64,000 nt of DNA, taken from positions 3,224,001 through 3,288,000 of the forward strand of contig NZ_JAGIOH010000001.1 in the NCBI RefSeq assembly GCF_017876625.1, written 5' to 3'. Position 1 is the stretch's first letter, and each line of letters opens with the position of its first letter. The DNA is from Streptomyces syringium. GTDB lineage: Bacteria; Actinomycetota; Actinomycetes; Streptomycetales; Streptomycetaceae. Of this stretch, positions 17,885 to 25,707 are shown piece by piece. The position numbers and the translations under genes are program-made. The notes beneath the pieces were generated by a model. That model was not told the DNA's origin, ran no database searches, and was given only the letters and a program-made list of their open reading frames with translations.

Positions 17885-17910
17885 AACGACTGGAATCCGG
17901 ACAGAATTCC
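17885..17910 (-). promoter_or_regulatory. SigR-type promoter of hrdD
   Basis: Read on the minus strand, GGAAT (17910-17906) and GTT (17887-17885) are separated by exactly 18 bases, the consensus of the thiol-oxidative-stress sigma factor SigR. hrdD is a known SigR target in S. coelicolor. The rest of the 592-bp gap up to 18348 holds no gene that I can support, only the repeat at 18219-18262. Confidence 0.75.
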
Positions 17911-18218
17911 CGCGAGTCTTCTTCATTTTTCTGATCATGCAGTACCCTGTGCGGCCGCAGAGGGCGAGCAGGTGCCGCCGAGGCCGACGGAAGCGCAGGT
18001 CAGACCCGGTCCCGAGGCCGCCCTCGCCGCCCCTGCGGACCGCTGCCACCACGGGGCCCGTGAGACGGCCGTCACCTTCGACGCCACCTGTTCCCACACC
18101 GCCGGATCCCACCGGATCACCGGAGGAGTGCCGCCACTGGCTGCTCTCCTACCCCACAAGACGGCTCGTACCGCATTCCGGTTGCCCAAGACGTCCCGGA
18201 AAGCCGGATTCTCACCGT

Positions 18219-18262
18219 TACTGCTCGATGTCGGGCCACGTACTGCTCGATGTCGGCCCACG
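18219..18262 (+). repeat. 22-bp tandem repeat
   Basis: Two directly abutting copies (18219-18240, 18241-18262) of TACTGCTCGATGTCGG followed by SCCACG differ at one base. They lie about 90 bp upstream of the membrane-protein gene at 18349. Confidence 0.75.
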
Positions 18263-18348
18263 ACGGTCCGCCCGTGATCGAGTTGCCGCCACCCGGGCGC
18301 GGGTGTGCCCTGGTGGGAAAGGGGTGGGGCGAGAGAGAGGAGCCCGCC

Positions 18349-18768
18349 ATGCCGACGCACCCGGCTCTGCACGGACACCACCGTCACGAAGGCCCGGGCC
18401 CGGTCACCGGGATTTCGCACCACACCTCACGGTCCGCCTGGGCCGTGCCCGTCACCGGCGGTGTCGTCCTCGGTCTGTACACCGTCTTCCTCGCCGACGA
18501 CAACGGCGCCTCCACGCCGCGCGCCTGGATGATCGGCGTCATCGCGGGGCTGGTCGCCATGGGCGCCGGATACGTACTGATCAAGGAGCGGGCCAAGATG
18601 ATCGCCGAGGTCAGGGCCGCGGCGTTCGGCGCGCTGTTCGGCATCAGCCTCGGCTTCCTCTACAGCCTCACCCAGGTCTCGGTGCTGCGCGCCTCGCTGT
18701 TCGGGCTCTTCCTGGGCGGGGCGATGGCCGTGGTCTCGTACTACGTCTTCTACATGCACGAGCACTGA
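18349..18768 (+). CDS. Conserved membrane protein, four helices
   Basis: This 139-residue protein has a His-rich N-terminal tail (HPALHGHHRHEGPG) and four hydrophobic segments at about 31-49, 60-78, 90-109 and 113-134. The segments are short, and the protein ends FYMHEH. The ATG at 18349 follows GAGAGAGAGGAG with good spacing. No family name is known to me. It lies between hrdD (divergent) and the dioxygenase gene (convergent). Confidence 0.75.
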   Translation: MPTHPALHGHHRHEGPGPVTGISHHTSRSAWAVPVTGGVVLGLYTVFLADDNGASTPRAWMIGVIAGLVAMGAGYVLIKERAKMIAEVRAAAFGALFGISLGFLYSLTQVSVLRASLFGLFLGGAMAVVSYYVFYMHEH

Positions 18769-18881
18769 GGTCTCCTTGCCCGCACGAGCACCGAGCGGGC
18801 GGCAGCCCCTTCCCGGGCCCACCGCAAGGCAGTTCACCGGCCTCGGCCGCATTACGTCGGCCGGGGCCGGCGACGTGCCCG

Positions 18882-19682
18882 CTAGCCGAACTGCACCGAC
18901 CGTTTCGCGAGCCCCATCCAGAATCCGTCGATGACGGCGCGCTGCCTGTCGAGTTCGTCCTCCGCGGCACCCAACGTGACGAAGAGCGGGGCGAAGTGCT
19001 CGGTGCGCGGGTGCGCCAGACGCCCGGCCGGGGACTTGTTCTCGAAGTCCAGCAGCGCGTCCACGTCCTGGCCGTCGAGGGCCTCGCTCCCCCACGCGTC
19101 GAACTCCGCCGACCAGGCGGGCGGCCCGGCCCCCGCGTGCCGCAGCGCCGCGAGGTTGTGAGTGAAGAACCCGCTGCCGACGATCAGCACCCCCTCGTCC
19201 CGCAACGGCGCCAGCTTGCGCCCGATGTCCATCAGCCGCCGCGGGTCGAGCGTGGGCAGGGACACCTGGAGCACGGGGATGTCGGCGTCCGGGTACATCT
19301 CCACCAGGGGCACGTACGCGCCGTGGTCGAGGCCCCGGTCCGGGATGTCCTGCACGGGCGTACCGGCGCCGCGCAGCGTCCTGCGCACCCGGTCGGCCAG
19401 CTCCGGGGCGCCCGGGGCGGCGTACCGGACACGGTAGTAGTGCTCCGGGAAGCCCCAGAAGTCGTGGACGAGCGGCAGCGTCTCCGTCGCACCGAGGGCG
19501 AGCGGTGCCTCTTCCCAGTGGGCGGAGATCATCAGGATGGCGGTGGGCCGGGGCAGCCCGGCGGACCAGGCGGCGAGCTGGCCGGGCCACAGTTCGTCGT
19601 CGGCGAGGGGCGGCGCGCCGTGGGAGAGGTAGAGGGCGGGCATCCGCCCGCCGGTCGGGGCCGGGGTCGCGGTGGCCGGCAT
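18882..19682 (-). CDS. Class III extradiol ring-cleavage dioxygenase (DODA/YgiD-like)
   Basis: This 266-residue LigB-superfamily enzyme is likely a metal-dependent ring-opening dioxygenase. Expected metal ligands are visible: the His in MPALYLSHGAPPLA (about residue 21), the His in MISAHWEE, and the His/Glu region of LDHGAYVPLVEMYP and GSGFFTHNL. The closest known groups act on DOPA-like or other catechols, but the substrate is not predictable. It is divergent from a MarR gene with an operator-like palindrome between them, so it probably belongs to an aromatic- or quinone-response pair. GGAGG lies four bases before the ATG. Confidence 0.88.
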   Translation of the reverse strand: MPATATPAPTGGRMPALYLSHGAPPLADDELWPGQLAAWSAGLPRPTAILMISAHWEEAPLALGATETLPLVHDFWGFPEHYYRVRYAAPGAPELADRVRRTLRGAGTPVQDIPDRGLDHGAYVPLVEMYPDADIPVLQVSLPTLDPRRLMDIGRKLAPLRDEGVLIVGSGFFTHNLAALRHAGAGPPAWSAEFDAWGSEALDGQDVDALLDFENKSPAGRLAHPRTEHFAPLFVTLGAAEDELDRQRAVIDGFWMGLAKRSVQFG

Positions 19683-19703
19683 GGACCCTCCAGAGTGCTC
19701 ATA

Positions 19704-19717
19704 CTTGAACTATCAAG
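19704..19717. promoter_or_regulatory. Candidate MarR operator
   Basis: CTTGA (19704-19708) and TCAAG (19713-19717) are inverted around ACTA. A second imperfect palindrome, TTTAAACTTCAAA, lies at 19746-19758. Both are in the AT-rich gap between the divergent dioxygenase and MarR genes, typical for MarR control of both. Confidence 0.55.
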
Positions 19718-19781
19718 CTCTATCCCTGACCCTAGCCCTACTTTATTTAAACTTCAAACATTCGCTTCGGAGGAAGCACGG

Positions 19782-19802
19782 ATGAAACAGTGGATGGCAT
19801 GA
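19782..19802 (+). CDS. Six-codon leader ORF overlapping the marR start
   Basis: ATG AAA CAG TGG ATG GCA TGA encodes MKQWMA. It has the best ribosome site in the region (GGAGGAAG at 19769-19776, about six bases before the ATG), while the marR starts lie too far from it. Its TGA overlaps the ATG at 19799 as ATGA, so translation of marR could depend on translation of this peptide. Whether it is made is not known. Confidence 0.5.
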   Translation: MKQWMA

Positions 19803-20305
19803 CCAACCAATCCGCGGGGGGCCCGCCCGAGCCCCGCTGGCTCAGTGACGAGGAGCAGGCCGTCTGGCGGGCGTACCTGCATGCCACGACGCTCCTCGAA
19901 GACCACCTGGACCGCCAGCTCCAGCGCGACGCCGGAATGCCGCACGTCTACTACGGCCTGCTGGTGCACCTCTCCCAGGCGCCACGCCACCGGCTCCGGA
20001 TGACCGAGCTCGCCCAGGACGCCAAGATCACCCGCTCCCGGCTCTCGCACGCCGTCGCCCGGCTGGAGAAGAACGGCTGGGTCCGCCGCGAGGAGTGCCC
20101 CTCCGACAAGCGCGGCCAGCTGGCCGTTCTGACGGACGAGGGGTACGAGATGCTGAAGAGGTCGGCCCCCGGCCATGTCGCCGCCGTCCGGGCGGCCATC
20201 TTCGACCGTCTCGCGCCGGAGCAGGTGGCCCAGCTCGGCGACATCTGCCGGACCATCCAGGCAGGTCTCCAGCCCGAGGGCGGCGACCTCCCGTGGACCC
20301 GCTGA
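19799..20305 (+). CDS. MarR family winged-helix transcriptional regulator
   Basis: This 168-residue (or 171 from GTG 19790) MarR protein has a helical dimerisation region (EQAVWRAYLHATTLLEDHLDRQLQRDAGMPHVYYGLL). The winged helix follows at about 65-115 (LRMTELAQDAKITRSRLSHAVARLEKNGWVRREECPSDKRGQLAVLTDEG), with the family DxR loop seen as PSDKRG. Divergent from the dioxygenase gene, it probably represses both and is released by a phenolic or oxidant. I place the start at ATG 19799 because it overlaps the leader peptide stop. Confidence 0.9.
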   Translation: MTNQSAGGPPEPRWLSDEEQAVWRAYLHATTLLEDHLDRQLQRDAGMPHVYYGLLVHLSQAPRHRLRMTELAQDAKITRSRLSHAVARLEKNGWVRREECPSDKRGQLAVLTDEGYEMLKRSAPGHVAAVRAAIFDRLAPEQVAQLGDICRTIQAGLQPEGGDLPWTR

Positions 20306-20350
20306 TGCGCTTAACCACCCTGCCCCGCCGGCTCACCGCCGGGCAACGCG

Positions 20351-20381
20351 AAGGCCCCCCGCCGTGACGGCGAGGGGCCTT
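20351..20381. terminator. Two-way terminator between marR and an MFS gene
   Basis: AAGGCCCCCCGCCG (20351-20364) pairs with CGGCGAGGGGCCTT (20368-20381) with one mismatch across the loop TGA. The flanking T-rich and A-rich ends suit both directions. The two genes converge here. Confidence 0.8.
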
Positions 20382-20443
20382 GCGTGTGCCCGCGGGTCGG
20401 AAGACTCAGCCGATGTCCCCCACGGCAGTGCTCACTCGGACCC

Positions 20444-21961
20444 TCAGTGGGCCATGACCGGGATCTTCTCGACACCCGCGTCGGCACCGTCGCCCGCACC
20501 CGCACCGTCGGCCGACGGGCCGCCCTGGTGACCGGCGTTGACGAAGACGACCGCGACGGCCGCGGCCAGCGTGAGCAGGCCCGCGGCCCACCAGATGGCG
20601 ATGGAGTAGCCGTGCACCATCGAGTTGAGCTGGAGCAGCTTCGGGTTGCCCGCACCCGCCTTGTGCGAGGAGGCGTACGCGTTGGTGGCACTGGTGGCGA
20701 TGGTGTTGAGCAGCGCGGTGCCGATGGCGCCGCCGACCTGCTGCGAGGTGTTGACCATCGCGGAGGCGACACCGGCGTCACGGGCCTGGACGCCGTGCGT
20801 GGACAGGCTCATGGCCGGCATGAAGGCCGTACCCATGCCGAGGCCCATCAGGAGCAGGCCGGGCAGGACCACGAAGGTGTACGAGCTGTCCAGGCTGATT
20901 TGCGTGAGCAGCACCATGCCGAGGGCCGCGAGCAGGAAGCCCGGGCCCATCAGCCAGCGCGCCGGGACGCGGGTCATCAGCCGGGCGCCGATCTGCGTGG
21001 AACCGGCGATCATCGTGACGATCATCGGGAGGAACGCGAGACCGGTCTTGACCGGCGAGTAGCCCCGGACGACCTGGAGGTAGTAGGTCAGGAACAGGAA
21101 CAGGCCGAACATCGCGATGGCGGCGAGACCGAGGGAGACGTAGACGCCGCCCCGGTTGCGGTCGGTGAGCACACGCAGCGGCAGCAGCGGGGCCTTGACC
21201 TTCTTCTCCACGACCAGGAAGGCGTACAGCAGCACCGCCGAGGCGATGAACAGGCCGATGGTCACGCCGGACGTCCAGCCGTCGGTCTCGGCGCGGGTGA
21301 AGCCGTAGACGAGCGAGACCAGGCCGAGGGTGGCCAGGATGACGCCGGGGATGTCGAGCTTCGAGGGGTTGCGGCTGCCGGCGGGCTCGTGGATCACGGC
21401 GATCGCGCCGAGTGCGGCGACGACGGCGAAGGGGATGTTCACGAAGAACGTCCAGCGCCAGTTCAGGTACTCGGTGAACAGACCGCCGAGGATGAGGCCG
21501 ACGCCACCACCGGCACCGGCGATGGCACCGAAGATGCCGAACGCCTTGGCGCGCTCCTTCGCCTCGGTGAAGAGCACGGCGAGCAGCGACAGGGCCGCCG
21601 GCGCGAGCAGCGCGCCGAAGACACCCTGGAGGGCGCGGGCGCCCAGCAGCATCCCGGTGTTGACCGCGGCGCCACCGAGGGCCGAGGCGGCCGCGAAGCC
21701 GACCAGACCGACGACGAACGCGCGCTTACGGCCCCACAGGTCGGAGACGCGGCCACCGAAGAGCAGCAGTCCGCCGAAGGCGAGGGCGTAGGCCGTGATG
21801 ACCCACTGCCGGTTGCCGTCCGAGATCCCGAGGTCGTCCTGGGCAGAGGGCAGCGCGATGTTCACGATGGTCGCGTCGAGGACGACCATCAGCTGGGCGA
21901 GGGCGATGAATATGAGCGCTTTCCAGCGCCTGGGGTCAGGAGTGGTGGCGGAGTCTTGCAT
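20444..21961 (-). CDS. MFS drug efflux transporter, DHA2 (14-TM) family
   Basis: This 505-residue EmrB/QacA-type exporter begins with helix 1 motif MVVLDATIVNIALPSAQDDL and motif A GGRVSDLWGRKRAF. It has 14 hydrophobic segments and an acidic Gly/Ala/Asp tail. A TetR regulator gene lies 200 bp upstream on the same strand and is the likely regulator. It resembles the other DHA2 exporter at 13886-15418 in architecture but differs in sequence. Substrate is unknown. Confidence 0.92.
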   Translation of the reverse strand: MQDSATTPDPRRWKALIFIALAQLMVVLDATIVNIALPSAQDDLGISDGNRQWVITAYALAFGGLLLFGGRVSDLWGRKRAFVVGLVGFAAASALGGAAVNTGMLLGARALQGVFGALLAPAALSLLAVLFTEAKERAKAFGIFGAIAGAGGGVGLILGGLFTEYLNWRWTFFVNIPFAVVAALGAIAVIHEPAGSRNPSKLDIPGVILATLGLVSLVYGFTRAETDGWTSGVTIGLFIASAVLLYAFLVVEKKVKAPLLPLRVLTDRNRGGVYVSLGLAAIAMFGLFLFLTYYLQVVRGYSPVKTGLAFLPMIVTMIAGSTQIGARLMTRVPARWLMGPGFLLAALGMVLLTQISLDSSYTFVVLPGLLLMGLGMGTAFMPAMSLSTHGVQARDAGVASAMVNTSQQVGGAIGTALLNTIATSATNAYASSHKAGAGNPKLLQLNSMVHGYSIAIWWAAGLLTLAAAVAVVFVNAGHQGGPSADGAGAGDGADAGVEKIPVMAH

Positions 21962-22161
21962 GGAACGGCCTGCCTAAGTGGTGCGAAGGGCGGTACGAGG
22001 AGGGGGGTGAGGCGAAGTCAAAGGCGGTCGGGGCGGCGGGCGGCACGGCACTGGGAGGCTCGGCCGTCAAGGGCACGGCCCGGCCGCCGCACCGGACGGA
22101 ACGAGGTATGACGCGGGTCATTGCTCCAGGGCTCGGATTCGCTGCCCAAGGGCTCGGGTGC

Positions 22162-22797
22162 TTACTTGTGGCGCAGGTCCTGCAAGGTCGCGGCGCAGCC
22201 GGGAAGGCGCGAACGCGCCGGTGCCATCAACCCGTCCAGGAACAGCTGGAGATGCCGGTGCACGAACTGGTCGAAGTTCACACAGCCACTGCCGGGCAAG
22301 GGCCTGGTGAGCTGAGTGAGGGCCACCATCAGGTCGCCGACGGCGATGTCGTCGCGCAACTGCCCGGCAGCGCGGGCCGCGGCCATCAAGGCCTCGGTGT
22401 CACGCTCGAGTCGGTCACGGGCCTCGACCAGGTCCGGGTGCTCGTGGTCGACGCCGTCGGCGAGCAACGGACAGAGCGCACCGATGCGCTCGTCGGCCGC
22501 GGCGTGGACGAAGCGCCTCAACGCGAGGAAAGCATCGGGCTCCTCAGCTCGTGCAGTCTCGGCCTGTTCCGCGATGCGGGCCATCACCGAGAGGGTGACA
22601 TGGTGGATCAGCTCATAGCGATCCGCGAAGTGCCGGTACAGCGTGGCATTGCCGACCCCGGCCCGTCGAGCGATTTCATCGAGGTGGACATCGGCCCCGT
22701 GCTCGACGAGCGTCTCGCGGGCGGCGGCGATGATCCGCTCCCGGTTGCGCAGGGCGTCGGCACGGAGGCGGGGCTGCGGTGCTGCCACGGCGGGCAC
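22162..22797 (-). CDS. TetR family transcriptional regulator
   Basis: This 211-residue protein has the TetR N-terminal helix-turn-helix (LRADALRNRERIIAAARETLVEHGADVHLDEIARRAGVGNATLYRHFADRYELIH, residues 11-64) and an all-helical ligand domain like the SbtR/AcrR-C group. It is upstream of the DHA2 exporter on the same strand. Two matching palindromes lie 36-92 bp upstream of its ATG, showing probable autoregulation. Drug-responsive control of the exporter is the likely role. Confidence 0.9.
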   Translation of the reverse strand: MPAVAAPQPRLRADALRNRERIIAAARETLVEHGADVHLDEIARRAGVGNATLYRHFADRYELIHHVTLSVMARIAEQAETARAEEPDAFLALRRFVHAAADERIGALCPLLADGVDHEHPDLVEARDRLERDTEALMAAARAAGQLRDDIAVGDLMVALTQLTRPLPGSGCVNFDQFVHRHLQLFLDGLMAPARSRLPGCAATLQDLRHK

Positions 22798-22832
22798 TCC
22801 TTTCGATGCGGTTCCGATCCGGTTCGGCTAAC

Positions 22833-22889
22833 CGGGGAGAACTTCCCCGTTTGACGGGGACGCTTCGTTAAACGGGGAGATCCTCCCCG
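22833..22889. promoter_or_regulatory. Paired TetR operators
   Basis: Two sites share CGGGGAR-N3-YTCCCCG. The first (22833-22849) has CGGGGAG, AAC, TTCCCCG; the second (22873-22889) is a perfect palindrome with CGGGGAG, ATC, CTCCCCG. Centres are 40 bp apart, about four helical turns. They precede the TetR gene. Confidence 0.7.
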
Positions 22890-23047
22890 GATATTTCACC
22901 TCCGGTTGTGACGTGCGCCTCACCCGACCCGGTGGTCACCCATGCCCCATCTGCCGCACTCCAGCGGGCGGCCGTACACACAGCGACACAGGGTGGACAC
23001 AGAGAGCGCCCGGGTTGCGGGTCGCGTGCGCCACGGAGGTGACCGAC

Positions 23048-24319
23048 ATGAAGTCCCTGGCCATGCTGGTCATGGTGATCACCGCGCTGGCGCTCACCTC
23101 ACCCGTGCCCTCGTCGGCGGACGCGCCCCCGACGGTCGCCGAGGCCGACGCCGCCGGTCGCGCGCCGGACATGACGGGCCGGCCCCCCTCCGGCCCCTGC
23201 GCGCTCACCACGGTCACCAAGGACGTCTCCGAGGGCTCCCGCACCCCCCGCGGCTACGCACGCTCCAGCGGCACGGTCCGGGCGGTCACCTTCCTCATCG
23301 ACTTCCCCGACGCCCCCGCCGAGGTCCCCCCGCATCGGCGCTACGCCGAGTTCTTCCCGGCCGTCACCGACTACTACCGCGCCAGCTCCTACGGCCGGCT
23401 GGACTACCGCTCCACCCCGGTCCTGCGCTGGATCCGCATGTCACGCCCCTACACGTCGTACGGACTGGAGCGCGGCGCCCCCTTCGACGTGGACCGCGAC
23501 GACGGCTACCACGCCATCTCGCGCGAGATCCTCGCCGCGGTCGACCACATCGTCGACTTCCGGGACTTCGACCTCGTCAACGTCCTGGCCACGGCGAACG
23601 CCGGCCCGCCCGCCGTCGAGGACGTCCGGTCCGTGACCTTCGCCGGAACACCCACGGGGCTGCGCGCGGACGACGGCGCCCAGTTCAAGAACGTCTCCTT
23701 CATCTGGAGCACCCAGACCGGCAACAGCCCCTACCGCGTCCTCAACCACGAGAACGCCCACAGCTTCGGCCTCCCCGACCTCTACTACGCCCGCAACAAC
23801 AACCCCCTGGACACCCCCGTCGGCCACTGGGACCTCATGGACGAGGACTGGGGCCCCTCCAACGACTTCCTGGCCTGGCACAAGTGGAAGCTCGGCTGGC
23901 TGGCCCCCGACCAGGTGCACTGCGTCGACGCCCCCGGCACCCGCACCCTGACCCTCACCCCCACCTCGGCCGACGGCGGCCCCAAACTGATCGTCGTCCC
24001 CCTCTCCCCCACCCGCGCCATCACCCTCGAAGCCCGCGCCCCCGGCCTCCTCGACCACACGGTCTGCCGCCCCGGCGTCCTCGTCACCACCATCGCCTCC
24101 GACATCCGCACCGGCTCCGGCCCGATCCGCACCTCGGACGCCACCCCGCACAGCCCCGGCTGCTACACCCACGACCTCAACGTGAACGCGCCCCTGAGCG
24201 ACGCGACGTACGTGACGGGCCAGCGCTGCGCGGCGGCGGGCGTCACCATCGGGGTCCTGGGCCAGGACGAGGCGGGCAACTGGCAGGTAACGGTGAAGAC
24301 CGACCCCCGCCGGGCATGA
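23048..24319 (+). CDS. Secreted M6 family (immune inhibitor A-like) metalloprotease
   Basis: This 423-residue protein has a Sec signal peptide (KSLAMLVMVITALALTSPVPSSADA, cleavage near residue 26). The metalloprotease domain has zinc motif HENAH at 234-238 in VLNHENAHSFGLPDLYY, followed by WDLMDEDWGPSNDFLAWHKWKLGW, which matches the M6 downstream Met-turn-like and conserved Trp region. The C-terminal 130 residues form a beta-rich domain with four cysteines. The ATG at 23048 follows GGAGGTGA. It is predicted to be an extracellular peptidase with no operon partner. Confidence 0.88.
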   Translation: MKSLAMLVMVITALALTSPVPSSADAPPTVAEADAAGRAPDMTGRPPSGPCALTTVTKDVSEGSRTPRGYARSSGTVRAVTFLIDFPDAPAEVPPHRRYAEFFPAVTDYYRASSYGRLDYRSTPVLRWIRMSRPYTSYGLERGAPFDVDRDDGYHAISREILAAVDHIVDFRDFDLVNVLATANAGPPAVEDVRSVTFAGTPTGLRADDGAQFKNVSFIWSTQTGNSPYRVLNHENAHSFGLPDLYYARNNNPLDTPVGHWDLMDEDWGPSNDFLAWHKWKLGWLAPDQVHCVDAPGTRTLTLTPTSADGGPKLIVVPLSPTRAITLEARAPGLLDHTVCRPGVLVTTIASDIRTGSGPIRTSDATPHSPGCYTHDLNVNAPLSDATYVTGQRCAAAGVTIGVLGQDEAGNWQVTVKTDPRRA

Positions 24320-24387
24320 CCCCACCGCCAAGATGCCCGGCACCCTGACCCGCCCACCCCACCACCCGCTACACTGACGGCGGCCCC

Positions 24388-24460
24388 GCCTCCGTAGCTC
24401 AGGGGATAGAGCACCGCTCTCCTAAAGCGGGTGTCGGCAGTTCGAATCTGCCCGGGGGCA
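24388..24460 (+). tRNA. tRNA-Arg (anticodon CCT)
   Basis: The 73-base cloverleaf has acceptor arms GCCTCCG and CGGGGGC. D-arm AGCTCAGGGGATAGAGC, anticodon stem CCGCT/AGCGG with loop CTCCTAA (anticodon CCT at 24421-24423), and T-arm GTTCGAATC are all present. No CCA is encoded. No integrase gene is nearby, so there is no evidence that it is used as an attachment site. Confidence 0.95.
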
Positions 24461-24489
24461 CATTGCCTGACCAGGCAAAACGCCTGACG

Positions 24490-24521
24490 AAAGCCCCCCG
24501 GACCCGGTCCGGGGGCTTTTT
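24490..24521 (+). terminator. Terminator after tRNA-Arg
   Basis: A GC-rich stem starting AAAGCCCCC and returning GGGGGCTTTTT, with one bulged C and a 3-base loop, ends in a run of five T residues. This is the clearest factor-independent terminator in the window. Confidence 0.9.
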
Positions 24522-24659
24522 CGTCGACGCTCGGTTGGTGTGCGGGACGCCGATTTACGAGTGAGCACGTGATGGGCCCCTGCTGACGTCCTTCAACGTC
24601 GCCGCCCGTCCCCCACCGATGAATCTGTAGATCACTTCACATCATTACCGGGAGAACCC

Positions 24660-24875
24660 ATGACCGTGAGCAAGAACATCAACAACCCCGTGGGCATGGG
24701 CGGCGGCCAGCGCAAGCGGCAGTCCCGCGCCGAACGCCAGAACAACGGCCCGCACCGCAACCTCGACCGCAAGGGCGCGGCCGACCAGAAGGCGGAGCTG
24801 ATACGCAAGATGCGCGAGAAGGCAGCCGCAGCCGAGAGCGCCGGGCAGTCGGGCGACGACACCGCCCAGAGCTGA
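24660..24875 (+). CDS. DUF6243-like small basic protein
   Basis: This 71-residue charged protein begins MTVSKNINNPVGMGGGQRKRQSRAERQ, a streptomycete-conserved start I associate with the DUF6243 family. It is rich in Arg, Lys, Gln and Ala and probably largely helical from residue 38 onward. ATG 24660 follows GGGAGA. A strong hairpin terminator follows it, so it is a single-gene unit. Function unknown. Confidence 0.7.
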   Translation: MTVSKNINNPVGMGGGQRKRQSRAERQNNGPHRNLDRKGAADQKAELIRKMREKAAAAESAGQSGDDTAQS

Positions 24876-24908
24876 CGCACCGCCGCCGCAGGGCGGCACC
24901 GCACGGGC

Positions 24909-24943
24909 CAGGGCCCGGACCGCGACGAGCGGTCCGGGCCCTG
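24909..24943 (+). terminator. Hairpin terminator
   Basis: Perfect 14-base arms, CAGGGCCCGGACCG (24909-24922) and its complement (24930-24943), enclose a 7-base loop shortly after the small basic gene. Confidence 0.85.
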
Positions 24944-25009
24944 CTGCCGTAGCGGGCGGCTCGGGAACGCACTGCCGCCCCCGCGACGCGGCACCGCCAT
25001 ACTGACCCC

Positions 25010-25399
25010 ATGACCCCGGACGACCTCAGGGCGACGTGCCTGCATCTGAACGGCGCCACGGAAGAATTCCCCTTCCCGCGCCACCCCGAGGTCTGCACCT
25101 TCAAGGTCGGCGGCAAGATCTTCGCCCTGACGACGCTCACCGCTTCCCCACTGACCGTGAGCCTCAAATGCGACCCGGAGCTCGCGGTGCGGCTCCGAGA
25201 GGCCCACCCGGAGATCGTCCCGGGCTACCACCTGAACAAGCGGCACTGGAACACGGTGACGCTGGAGGGCGGCTCCCTGCCGGACGCCTTCGTGCGGGAA
25301 ATGATCGAGGACTCGTACGACCTCATCGTCGCCGCTCTGCCCCGGGCCACGCGTCTGCTGCTGGACTGGCCGGGAGAGCGATCCGAGCGGTCGGAGTAG
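25010..25399 (+). CDS. MmcQ/YjbR family DNA-binding-like protein
   Basis: This 129-residue protein has the YjbR (CyaY-like) fold signature: LRATCLHLNGATEEFPF at the start, PEVCTFKVGGKIFAL, SLKCDPELAVRLRE, YHLNKRHWNTVTLEGG and EDSYDLIVAALPR. Family members have a double-wing fold and were named from a mitomycin cluster member. DNA binding has been suggested but not shown generally. Its start at 25010 gives the complete domain. It is followed by a small membrane protein. Confidence 0.85.
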   Translation: MTPDDLRATCLHLNGATEEFPFPRHPEVCTFKVGGKIFALTTLTASPLTVSLKCDPELAVRLREAHPEIVPGYHLNKRHWNTVTLEGGSLPDAFVREMIEDSYDLIVAALPRATRLLLDWPGERSERSE

Positions 25400-25461
25400 C
25401 CTGGAATCACCGGCACCCATCGCGCCCGGAAACCGGTCCCTGCCCAAGGGATGTGAGCACC

Positions 25462-25698
25462 ATGACGATCGTCATCAGCTTGGCCGTGATCGTCCTGATG
25501 GCCGCCGTAGTGGTCTTCGCGATCTACGCCTTGGAAGCCCGCCGCGACGAGCGCATCGTCGACTTCAAGTTCAGCGACGCCGTTCCCAACCTCCACGAGC
25601 GCCACGCCGACGAGGTCGACCACCCGGAGCGGCTCCACGCCCACCGGCACCACGGGCTCCACCTGCACGGCCCGTGGGGCGGCGGCCGGCACGCGTAG
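25462..25698 (+). CDS. Small single-helix membrane protein
   Basis: This 78-residue protein starts with a hydrophobic helix (TIVISLAVIVLMAAVVVFAIYAL, residues 2-24). A cytoplasmic-type charged stretch and a His-rich C-terminus (HLERLHAHRHHGLHLHG-like) follow. The His cluster may bind metal. It lies 62 bp after the YjbR gene in the same direction. No family was recognised. Confidence 0.55.
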   Translation: MTIVISLAVIVLMAAVVVFAIYALEARRDERIVDFKFSDAVPNLHERHADEVDHPERLHAHRHHGLHLHGPWGGGRHA

Positions 25699-25707
25699 TA
25701 CCGCTGT

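Noticed and set aside
16488..19802. 1104-residue plus-strand open frame
   Set aside because: It is antisense to hrdD and the dioxygenase gene, a high-GC artefact; only its last six codons (the MKQWMA leader) are of interest.
24388..24460. tRNA-Arg as attachment site for a genomic island
   Set aside because: There is no integrase, no repeated tRNA 3' end and no boundary nearby; the terminator follows at once.
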